This document shows positions 54,134-59,335 of a stretch of DNA of 64,000 bases, piece after piece. The notes below the pieces were generated by a model, which worked only from the letters and a program-made list of their open reading frames with translations, had not been told where the DNA came from and ran no database searches. The translations under genes were made by a program, and so were the position numbers. Source of the DNA: a virus. Position 1 is the first letter of the stretch. Each line of letters begins with the position of its first letter. The stretch lies in IMG/VR virus record IMGVR_UViG_3300002143_000153, positions 29,958 through 93,957 of that record; one strand, written 5' to 3'.

Positions 54134-54334
54134 TTACAATGTTTCATCTAAGTCATAAGCCAATATAACACCTGGTACCCAACCAAATAATAACATAATC
54201 ATAAATGTAGCACCATGTCTTAAGCATTCAGTATAGGTGCTATCATAAGATATTAAGTATCCAGCTAGTGCTACCACTAACCAAACAGTCACTGTCATAG
54301 CCATTACAGCTAACATAATTTTTGTTTTTTTCAT
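54134..54334 (-). CDS. Two-helix membrane protein
   Basis: 66 residues. Hydrophobic segments at about 7-29 (MLAVMAMTVTVWLVVALAGY) and 43-60 (TFMIMLLFGWVPGVILAYDL), short loops. Possibly superinfection exclusion or holin-like. Confidence 0.5.
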   Translation of the reverse strand: MKKTKIMLAVMAMTVTVWLVVALAGYLISYDSTYTECLRHGATFMIMLLFGWVPGVILAYDLDETL

Positions 54335-54353
54335 TTTTGTTTTAAGTTATAAG

Positions 54354-54512
54354 TTAATTTTTGTTTTTTAATTTTAAATCTATAAGTTGAAGAACAGTTA
54401 TAAAAGCTATAAAGAATACTATAACTGAGTATGCATAATACTCTAATATTACTAGCATTATTGTTTCTACTGTTGCTGTTATTGATATGATTTTTAATAT
54501 TTTTTCTTTCAT
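54354..54512 (-). CDS. Small membrane protein
   Basis: 52 residues with MKEKILKIISITATVETIML then VILEYYAYSVIVFFIAFITV: two membrane helices. Start ATG 54512 lies just upstream of the next gene region. Not recognised. Confidence 0.45.
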   Translation of the reverse strand: MKEKILKIISITATVETIMLVILEYYAYSVIVFFIAFITVLQLIDLKLKNKN

Positions 54513-54516
54513 AAGT

Positions 54517-54783
54517 TTAGTTTTGGTTTGCATATGCTAAGATTAAATCTTCATCAGGAGACCAATTGTCTTCTAACAATCCACGAGCAATTTCTTCTGC
54601 ATACATGTATTCATGGACAGTACCATTTGACATATATACTGAGTAATAAGGTCTACCTTCATTATCACCTGTTAATTTGATGGTAATATTTGTTAAAGAG
54701 GATGCATCACACTCAATCTTATTGGTGTTACTACATGAAGCAAAAATTAATGCTACGGTTATAAATGTTATTATTTTTTTCAT
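54517..54783 (-). CDS. Lipoprotein
   Basis: 88 residues with signal peptide MKKIITFITVALIFASC, lipobox Cys17. The mature part is acidic and ends GLLEDNWSPDEDLILAYANQ. Likely outer- or inner-membrane lipoprotein made early, possibly blocking superinfection. Confidence 0.6.
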   Translation of the reverse strand: MKKIITFITVALIFASCSNTNKIECDASSLTNITIKLTGDNEGRPYYSVYMSNGTVHEYMYAEEIARGLLEDNWSPDEDLILAYANQN

Positions 54784-54816
54784 AAGTTTTGGTTTAATGT
54801 GTTAAGGAAAAAACTA

Positions 54817-54843
54817 GAGTATGCTAACGGTAATAGCATACTC
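54817..54843 (-). other. 10-bp hairpin beside structured element 1
   Basis: GAGTATGCTA (54817-54826) pairs with TAGCATACTC (54834-54843) with a 7-nt loop. No U-tract. Confidence 0.6.
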
Positions 54844-54861
54844 ATAGTTTAATCATGAGTT

Positions 54862-54896
54862 TACCATCTGCTCACACTTCAAAAATGAGAATGGTA
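54862..54896 (-). ncRNA. Structured RNA element 1 (reduced form)
   Basis: TACCAT (54862-54867) and ATGGTA (54891-54896) close the outer stem; CTCA (54871-54874) and TGAG (54886-54889) form the inner hairpin. The large constant arm of elements 2-5 is missing, and the loop lacks the GGG seen in elements 2-4. The 3' flank (plus sense) ACATTAATTAAT matches element 2. Confidence 0.55.
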
Positions 54897-54984
54897 CATT
54901 AATTAATCACTTTAATCCCCTATAACGGATAACTTATGATATATGGTTACTACACCAGTTTGTATTATCAATACTTATTTATCC

Positions 54985-55009
54985 AAAGAGGTGATAAAAT
55001 CCTCTTTTT
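54985..55009 (+). terminator. Intrinsic terminator reading +
   Basis: AAAGAGG (54985-54991) and CCTCTTT (55001-55007), followed by Ts. It lies between structured elements 1 and 2, so a + strand transcript from this region is possible. Confidence 0.6.
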
Positions 55010-55070
55010 AATCTACTGTTGCCTTTTGGCTTTAAGAGTATCAAGCAGTAAGATTTACTTGACACAATAG

Positions 55071-55163
55071 TACCCTCTGCACTCAGTTGTAAGGACTAGA
55101 TGCATAATCTCTAGTATTATTTCCAAACTTACAACTGCTCACCCTTGGGAAGTGAGAATGGTA
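55071..55163 (-). ncRNA. Structured RNA element 2
   Basis: Three stems: outer TACC (55071-55074)/GGTA (55160-55163); constant arm CAGTTGTAAG (55084-55093)/CTTACAACTG (55128-55137); small hairpin CTCAC (55138-55142)/GTGAG (55152-55156) around CCTTGGGAA. The insert inside the arm has its own ACTAGA/TCTAGT stem. Plus-sense positions; flanking genes are on -. Confidence 0.7.
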
Positions 55164-55169
55164 CATTAA

Positions 55170-55421
55170 TTAATTCCTATTTATATCTAGGTTGGTTATC
55201 AAATCAGGAGTCATACCAAATTCAATAGCTTTAACTTGCAAATCACTAAGTATATATGATGTTGCAATGAGTTTAGGAACATAACCCATATTGGTTAAAG
55301 TTCTTTCAAATATAGAAGACAGTGTGTCAATAACAATGACAGCTGTGTTATCAATTGTATTCAAGTATAAGTTATACATAGTAAGTACAGCTTGGTTTTG
55401 TGTTGTTGTTAATTCTTTCAT
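55170..55421 (-). CDS. Small hypothetical protein inside the RNA cluster
   Basis: 83 residues: MKELTTTQNQAVLTMYNLYL then DTLSSIFERTLTNMGYVPKL. Helical, no motif. Flanked by structured elements 2 and 3, so element 3 would be in its 5' leader on the - strand. Confidence 0.55.
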   Translation of the reverse strand: MKELTTTQNQAVLTMYNLYLNTIDNTAVIVIDTLSSIFERTLTNMGYVPKLIATSYILSDLQVKAIEFGMTPDLITNLDINRN

Positions 55422-55455
55422 AAGTTTATTTTCTTTTATTATTTGATTGGTTAGA

Positions 55456-55632
55456 TACCCTCTGCACTCAGTTGTAATAGAACAGCCATTTTCAGCCTGT
55501 ATAAGTGTCTGCTTTCAAGACATAAACTTGGTCAATTATCATAGGATGCATATTTCCCTTGCCTGATAACATACTGAAGTCAACACTTTTTATTCTATTA
55601 CAACTGTCTCACCTTGGGAATGAGAAATGGTG
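55456..55632 (-). ncRNA. Structured RNA element 3
   Basis: Outer TACC (55456-55459)/GGTG (55629-55632); arm CAGTTGTAATAG (55469-55480)/CTATTACAACTG (55595-55606), 12 perfect bp; small hairpin TCTCA (55607-55611)/TGAGA (55621-55625) around CCTTGGGAA. The insert is 114 nt. Compared with element 2 the small stem is changed on both sides. Confidence 0.7.
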
Positions 55633-55640
55633 CATTACTT

Positions 55641-55749
55641 AGTTGTAATCCGTATAACATAAATACTATTCTCAACAAAACAGTGATTGCTGCTTTACAT
55701 GCTTATGAATAATCTGAGTTCTTGTTAATACTAATTAAGAATTACAACT
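55641..55749 (-). other. Extra AGTTGTAAT inverted pair between elements 3 and 4
   Basis: AGTTGTAAT (55641-55649) and ATTACAACT (55741-55749) repeat the core of the constant arm. They could pair with each other or with the arms of the two neighbours, giving alternative folds. Confidence 0.5.
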
Positions 55750-55752
55750 TAA

Positions 55753-55931
55753 TACCCTCTGCACTCAGTTGTAATAGGTTTTTAGTGTGTAGAATGTTTC
55801 ATGAATTAAATGAGCCGTAATTTCCAACTATTACTGTCCGACCAGTTTATAATTGCGCTTCTGTTTAATATCATATATCTACTTATCACTGTCTATTACA
55901 ACTGCTTATCCTTGGGAAATAAGTTGTGGTG
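55753..55931 (-). ncRNA. Structured RNA element 4
   Basis: Outer TACC (55753-55756)/GGTG (55928-55931); arm CAGTTGTAATAG (55766-55777)/CTATTACAACTG (55893-55904); small hairpin CTTAT (55905-55909)/ATAAG (55919-55923) around the same CCTTGGGAA. Both sides of the small stem differ from elements 2 and 3 with pairing kept. Insert 115 nt. Confidence 0.7.
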
Positions 55932-55941
55932 CATTAGTAAA

Positions 55942-56121
55942 AATAGTACTGTTGTTTTATCCTAATAACATTTCTGGAATGACCAAAGAAGTTGATTAAC
56001 GTTGATATGAGCTTATTACCCCTTATCTATAGTTGAGGTAATATTCTAAGTATTAGTGACAATTTATTAGAATTGTCCTAATCTTCTTTGGATATCTTTA
56101 TTGTTAGGTAACAGTACTATT
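55942..56121 (-). ncRNA. 180-nt nested multibranch RNA
   Basis: AATAGTACTGTT (55942-55953) pairs with AACAGTACTATT (56110-56121), 12 perfect bp. Inside, CCAAAGAAG (55983-55991) pairs with CTTCTTTGG (56083-56091). Inside that, TATTACC (56014-56020)/GGTAATA (56037-56043) and GACAATT (56058-56064)/AATTGTC (56071-56077) form two hairpins. No reading frame fits. Confidence 0.7.
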
Positions 56122-56131
56122 AGTTTGTTTA

Positions 56132-56362
56132 TTAAAAAGGAGTTTCTACAACTCCCTCATTCCAATAGCCTAATGCTAAAAACTTTTTACCATCTCTGGT
56201 TAAAGTTATGACATCAAAGCCATTAACATCTGTTGCTACTAATTCTGCAGTATCCCAATGTATTATACCAAGAAACTTTCCAGTTAGTGTTTCTGAATCA
56301 GTATCAACTAAATGAATTAGTTGAATAGGTTCTTTTTTTAATAGGTTTATTATTTTTACCAT
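56132..56362 (-). CDS. Small hypothetical protein inside the RNA cluster
   Basis: 76 residues: MVKIINLLKKEPIQLIHLVD, then GKFLGIIHWDTAELVATDVN and NEGVVETPF. Strand-rich; small barrel possible. Follows a gene-free stretch of over 900 bp. No known family. Confidence 0.55.
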   Translation of the reverse strand: MVKIINLLKKEPIQLIHLVDTDSETLTGKFLGIIHWDTAELVATDVNGFDVITLTRDGKKFLALGYWNEGVVETPF

Positions 56363-56429
56363 TTCTTTCTTTATTTAAATTGTTAAAAAATTACAGAGTT
56401 CGGGTTAGTATTGATAGATATTGAATAAA

Positions 56430-56550
56430 ATATCAAGTATGCTGAACCGCTTCAGCAGATTTTATCGTGTGTGAGCATATAGTAGTTATCTGCAGATTCT
56501 AACTATACTCTAGGAGGTTGGCGGGCTTTTCCTCTTTTTATACTTGATAT
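56430..56550 (-). ncRNA. Structured RNA closed by an 11-bp stem
   Basis: ATATCAAGTAT (56430-56440) pairs with ATACTTGATAT (56540-56550). Inside are GCTGAA (56441-56446)/TTCAGC (56451-56456), directly stacked on the outer stem, and a TAGTTA/TAACTA hairpin. GGAGGTTGGCGGGC lies in the remaining single strand. Confidence 0.6.
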
Positions 56551-56560
56551 AAGTTTTTAT

Positions 56561-56678
56561 ATACACTCAGTTGTAATACCAATAAGGGTTTTAGACTACT
56601 ACATTAGAGTTTCGTCTGCACCTATTTGATCATTAACTTATTACAACTGCTCACTCTGATTAAGTAAGTTATGGGTAT
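56561..56678 (-). ncRNA. Structured RNA element 5 (diverged)
   Basis: Outer ATAC (56561-56564)/GTAT (56675-56678); arm CAGTTGTAATA (56568-56578)/TATTACAACTG (56639-56649); small hairpin CTCACT (56650-56655)/AGTAAG (56663-56668) with one mismatch. The 5' CCCTCTG and the loop GGG are both absent, consistent with a CCC-GGG contact in elements 2-4. Confidence 0.6.
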
Positions 56679-56682
56679 TAAA

Positions 56683-56745
56683 AAATTAGACAGTTTCACT
56701 TCGCATTATATCTGTCTAGAACCCCGCTTCTAGGGTTTTAATTTG
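56683..56745 (+). other. Overlapping hairpins with a terminator-like end
   Basis: TAGACAG/CTGTCTA, then two exclusive hairpins: CTAGAA/TTCTAG, or AACCC/GGGTT followed by TTTTAATTT. The pair could switch between a terminator and an anti-terminator on the + strand. Confidence 0.4.
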
Positions 56746-56749
56746 TTGG

Positions 56750-56888
56750 ATTCTGGTACCAACACCTACATACTTGAAATATATAGACCCTATGGCTTCA
56801 CTAATGTTTTTTTAAGAACATCACCCCCATAGTTGTTGTACTCTCACAAGGTTGCAACCCCTTGATATATATCTCATAAAACAACATA
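56750..56888. other. Gene-free stretch with nested weak stems
   Basis: CTATGG/CCATAG encloses ATGTT/AACAT, and GTTGT/ACAAC encloses CAAGG/CCTTG. No reading frame of note. Part of the 935-bp gene-free interval 56363-57297. Confidence 0.4.
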
Positions 56889-56938
56889 ACATTAATAGTA
56901 GGACCGTGTTACTAAGTCTAGTCCTCCTTTATTAATGT
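56889..56938. other. Nested hairpin of 9+5 bp
   Basis: ACATTAATA (56889-56897)/TATTAATGT (56930-56938) enclose AGGAC (56900-56904)/GTCCT (56921-56925), with an asymmetric internal loop. Confidence 0.55.
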
Positions 56939-56998
56939 AACAACTCTATTAAGTTATTTTGCTTTACTTGGTAATAAACCTGCTCGGATGAGAGTAAC

Positions 56999-57028
56999 AA
57001 CCAGAACTAAAATTACAGAGTTCTGGTT
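56999..57028. other. 10-bp perfect hairpin
   Basis: AACCAGAACT (56999-57008) pairs with AGTTCTGGTT (57019-57028), loop of 10 nt. The 3' arm belongs to the direct repeat also found at 56390. Confidence 0.6.
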
Positions 57029-57062
57029 AATATTGATGTAAACTCCTATATAGAGATACATA

Positions 57063-57199
57063 AGGAGAGAGAGACAGATATGTTTTGTATGCTAGCTGCA
57101 GGAACGCAGTGTTATAGCCATATATATACAAGTAGTGATTATAATAATTATGATTGTCTTGAAGTATAGAATAAGGGATATGATGTCACCCTCTCTCTA
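57063..57199. other. Long-range stem with inner stem-loop
   Basis: AGAGAGAG near 57065 can pair with CTCTCTCT near 57192. Inside, TTGTAT/ATACAA, GCTA/TAGC and CTGC/GCAG stack in order into one irregular hairpin. Confidence 0.45.
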
Positions 57200-57260
57200 T
57201 GCAACAGACAAACAAATAAATATTACTTAGGAAAGATACCTAATAGTTGGAACAATAATT

Positions 57261-57284
57261 AGAAAGCAGGGATTATTACCCTGC
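57261..57284 (-). terminator. Terminator-like hairpin after the 90-residue gene
   Basis: GCAGGG (57266-57271) pairs with CCCTGC (57279-57284), followed on - by UUUCU. Located 14 bp after the stop of the gene at 57298. Confidence 0.6.
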
Positions 57285-57297
57285 CTTCAGTATATTG

Positions 57298-57570
57298 CTA
57301 GTGAGCCCAGAACATATTGGGTATTACTTCACCCTCTTTGTTCTTAACAGCTTTGTCTGTGAGTACTAGTGGTAACGCATCACCTACTTGTATGCTCATT
57401 TGAGCAGCGGTTTCTGCACTTACTGCAGTAAAGCCGAATGACACATCATTGCTTTGTACACGAACTTCAGTTTCAACTCCGCCAATTATTTTGATTTCCG
57501 TTGTCTGGCCCAACGGTGCAGTAGTAGATACTATACCTTTTCTACTCTGCGTGAATTTGTAAAAATACAT
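57298..57570 (-). CDS. Small beta-rich hypothetical protein, paralogue of the gene at 58733
   Basis: 90 residues from ATG 57570 (MYFYKFTQSRKG), matching the start MYYYKTTKTNKG of its paralogue; upstream ATGs at 57720 and others lie in a tandem-repeat leader and are rejected. The two proteins share the order GFTA(V/I)S ... GD(A/E)LPL ... NMFWAH/NLFWAH. Small all-beta protein of unknown role. Confidence 0.7.
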   Translation of the reverse strand: MYFYKFTQSRKGIVSTTAPLGQTTEIKIIGGVETEVRVQSNDVSFGFTAVSAETAAQMSIQVGDALPLVLTDKAVKNKEGEVIPNMFWAH

Positions 57571-57582
57571 GCAATATTTAGT

Positions 57583-57697
57583 TGGGGAGAGGGACTGGAA
57601 CAAAAGGGGGGAGAGGGATTGAAACATGTTTGTGCTATGTAATAGTTGCAATGTCAGGGTTAAGTTAGTGCTATGTAATAGTTGCAGTGTCAGGGTT
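57583..57697. repeat. Tandem repeats in the leader of the 90-residue gene
   Basis: Two copies of GTGCTATGTAATAGTTGCA-TGTCAGGGTT (57632-57661 and 57668-57697, 36-bp period) and two copies of GGAGAGGGAYTGRAAC next to them. They fill the 130-nt 5' leader. Confidence 0.75.
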
Positions 57698-57699
57698 GG

Positions 57700-57727
57700 A
57701 AAAAGGATGCTGTTACACACCCTTTTT
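57700..57727 (-). terminator. Terminator-like hairpin after the alpha-CTD-like gene
   Basis: AAAAAGG (57700-57706) pairs with CCTTTTT (57721-57727); the inner sequence TGCTGTTACACA matches the terminator at 58125-58148. Confidence 0.7.
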
Positions 57728-57729
57728 AT

Positions 57730-58098
57730 TTACCATTGATTAAGATTAGGATTGAATGTTATTACATTAGTCTCTTGAGCATCTTTAAATGCTTTATATG
57801 CTTTATCATTAACTCCTGGTATATGTACCATACCAACACTCTTGTTGTTAACTGAATATTTTTCAGCTGCTATCCTACGTCTACCACCTATGACTTCTTT
57901 AAACCTATAGTAATTATTAAGCATATCTAGTGCTTCTATTACTTTTCTTTTAGGCATTATCATTCTTAAATCTTTGTAGCTCATATCAGCAAGTTCATCT
58001 AATGTTGTGATGTTGTTATGCTTCAAACACTTATAAAGATAAAATGATATATCCAAGTCCATTTCTTGGATAATGTTAGTTCTTATTTTATATGACAT
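57730..58098 (-). CDS. Protein with RNA polymerase alpha-CTD-like domain
   Basis: 122 residues. Residues 13-62 (MDLDISFYLYKCLK, NNITTLDELADMSYKDL, KRKVIEALDML) match the bacterial RNA polymerase alpha C-terminal domain pattern L-x-L-S-x6-CLK-x3-I-x-T-x2-EL and a closing helix. Aligned on Cys269-Leu270-Lys271 of E. coli alpha, the DNA-contact Arg265 is Tyr20 and Asn268 is Lys23. Such a domain could bind host transcription factors or RNA polymerase partners rather than UP-element DNA. The remaining 60 residues are basic (GGRRRIAAEKY) and could bind nucleic acid. A generic helix-hairpin-helix protein is the alternative. Confidence 0.6.
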   Translation of the reverse strand: MSYKIRTNIIQEMDLDISFYLYKCLKHNNITTLDELADMSYKDLRMIMPKRKVIEALDMLNNYYRFKEVIGGRRRIAAEKYSVNNKSVGMVHIPGVNDKAYKAFKDAQETNVITFNPNLNQW

Positions 58099-58102
58099 GT
58101 TC

Positions 58103-58128
58103 TTTTATAAATTAAATTGTTGTTAAAA
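58103..58128 (-). promoter_or_regulatory. Conserved 26-nt leader (copy 1)
   Basis: Identical to 58673-58698 (TTTTATAAATTAAATTGTTG plus TTAAAA on + sense), with a shorter relative at 58491-58510. It spans the space between a U-tract and the start codon. Confidence 0.65.
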
Positions 58129-58148
58129 GGGTGCTGTTACACACCCTT
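58125..58148 (-). terminator. Terminator-like hairpin
   Basis: AAGGGTG (58127-58133) pairs with CACCCTT (58142-58148); UUUU follows on -. The next ATG is 26 nt away. Confidence 0.75.
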
Positions 58149-58160
58149 ATAAATTTTATT

Positions 58161-58484
58161 CTATGCATACTTATTTATGCCATAGACAATTATCTGTGGA
58201 TTAGTTATACTGTTCTTTAAATATAAATCTAATGATGTATGCTCTATTAGTTCTTTATAAGTTTCAGGCGTTAAAGAAATACCTTCATTTGGACAATCAG
58301 ATATTTCCATACCTGGTTTCATCTGGCTTATATCAAAATTTGATGGCACATTTACTCTTAGTACTTTGACTTTACCTGCCAGCAAGTCTTTCATCCATAC
58401 AGATAGATGAGAGATGAGTGTTACAGTAGTACTCTCCTTGTTTGTTTTGGTATGAAATACATACCATTTGCTTGTTATATTCAT
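58161..58484 (-). CDS. Hypothetical protein
   Basis: 107 residues: SKWYVFHTKTNKESTTVTLI, then LLAGKVKVLRVNVPSNFDIS and LKNSITNPQIIVYGINKY. Mixed alpha/beta. Overlapping leader sequence with the neighbours' shared 26-nt motif. Family unknown. Confidence 0.55.
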   Translation of the reverse strand: MNITSKWYVFHTKTNKESTTVTLISHLSVWMKDLLAGKVKVLRVNVPSNFDISQMKPGMEISDCPNEGISLTPETYKELIEHTSLDLYLKNSITNPQIIVYGINKYA

Positions 58485-58491
58485 TTTGTTT

Positions 58492-58668
58492 TTATAAATT
58501 AAATTGTTTACTTAGCTCTATGCTTATCAGAGGATATGTTTCTTTTAGTTCCTCAAGAGACATTTGTGTTCTACTACCATCATCAGTAGATACTGCTACT
58601 ACACAGTGACCTACTCTTGGTGCATACAAAAATTCTACTTCTACTACATTTTCTTCTACTATATTCAT
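58492..58668 (-). CDS. Small hypothetical acidic protein
   Basis: 58 residues: MNIVEENVVEVEFLYAPRVG, VVAVSTDDGSRTQMSLEELK, then a helix. Begins 26 nt after a terminator-like U-tract, preceded by the shared leader. Unknown. Confidence 0.5.
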   Translation of the reverse strand: MNIVEENVVEVEFLYAPRVGHCVVAVSTDDGSRTQMSLEELKETYPLISIELSKQFNL

Positions 58669-58694
58669 TTTGTTTTATAAATTAAATTGTTGTT

Positions 58695-58723
58695 AAAAAG
58701 GAGAGAGCTTTTACACTCTCTCC
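58695..58723 (-). terminator. Terminator-like hairpin after the paralogue at 58733
   Basis: GGAGAGAG (58700-58707) pairs with CTCTCTCC (58716-58723), perfect 8 bp, with UUUUU after it on -. Confidence 0.85.
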
Positions 58724-58732
58724 ATTAGAATC

Positions 58733-59017
58733 TTAGTGAGCCCAGAATAGATTAGGTATAATCTCTCCAGCAGAATTCTTTACAGGTTTGTCTGTAATGG
58801 TTAAAGGTAGCTCATCACCCTTAACTAAGACCATCTTAGCTACAGCTTTAGGGCTAATAGCAGTAAAACCGAATCTCATACCATCTGTGTCAGTACGTTG
58901 CTGTCTGACCTCCACGTTGTAGCCACCAATTTCTTTGATGACAATTTCTTGTTCTGTAAGAGGATGTTCTGAAGTTACTAGTCCTTTGTTAGTTTTTGTT
59001 GTTTTGTAATAATACAT
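58733..59017 (-). CDS. Small beta-rich hypothetical protein, paralogue of 57298
   Basis: 94 residues: MYYYKTTKTNKGLVTSEHPL, FGFTAISPKAVAKMVLVKGD, then NLFWAH at the end. About half of the positions match the paralogue. First gene of the - block after the divergent gap. No known domain. Confidence 0.65.
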   Translation of the reverse strand: MYYYKTTKTNKGLVTSEHPLTEQEIVIKEIGGYNVEVRQQRTDTDGMRFGFTAISPKAVAKMVLVKGDELPLTITDKPVKNSAGEIIPNLFWAH

Positions 59018-59335
59018 GTGTTTGATTGATAAATTTTAAATGATGGGTACCACAGAAGCGGGGGTACCCTGACCGCAATTTTTTGCTGGGGAGTTAAAAC
59101 GTTACACCCCTACCTTATGCAACACATAAAACATTTAGGGTACCGGGGGATAGACATTGAATATATTATATGGGTTACAGACACAATATATAAAATTGGG
59201 AAAAAAAATATTTTGATATTTACAATGATGTTTATTAAATCAATTAAAAATATAACTTTGTAAATAGAATTCTAATGAAGATATCCTTAAAAATTTGTAT
59301 ATTGTCTATATAGGAATTATAATAACCAGAATTAT
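59018..59335. promoter_or_regulatory. Divergent intergenic region with inverted repeat and promoters
   Basis: 318 bp without a gene. GGGTACC (59045-59051)/GGTACCC (59063-59069) is a 7-bp inverted repeat and GGTACC recurs near 59142. On +, TAACTTTG (59253-59260) fits a -7 box, and TTTGTATATTGT (59294-59305) is identical to 21318-21329. The region 59160-59280 is extremely AT-rich, so an origin is possible but not shown. Confidence 0.5.

Larger units (their letters stand above)
56390..57038. repeat. Direct repeat ATTACAGAGTTC-GGTTA-TATTGAT
   Basis: Copies at about 56390-56416 and 57012-57038 differ at two positions. Each precedes a region with many inverted repeats, so the two halves may be diverged copies of one structured unit. 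Confidence 0.5.

Noticed and set aside
55071-56678. Known self-cleaving ribozymes as an explanation for the five elements
   Set aside because: The hammerhead core CTGATGA...GAAA and the twister or pistol consensus as I remember them are absent.
54800-57300. tRNA genes in the gene-free region
   Set aside because: No GTTCGAATCC-like T arm, no cloverleaf spacing and no CCA-like ends were found; stems do not have tRNA lengths.
57583-57625. GGGATTGAAAC looks like the end of a CRISPR repeat
   Set aside because: Only two short, unequal copies without regular spacers, and no cas gene nearby.
57571-57720. N-terminal extension of the gene at 57298
   Set aside because: The stretch is made of tandem DNA repeats, and the paralogue at 58733 starts at the matching MYYYK.
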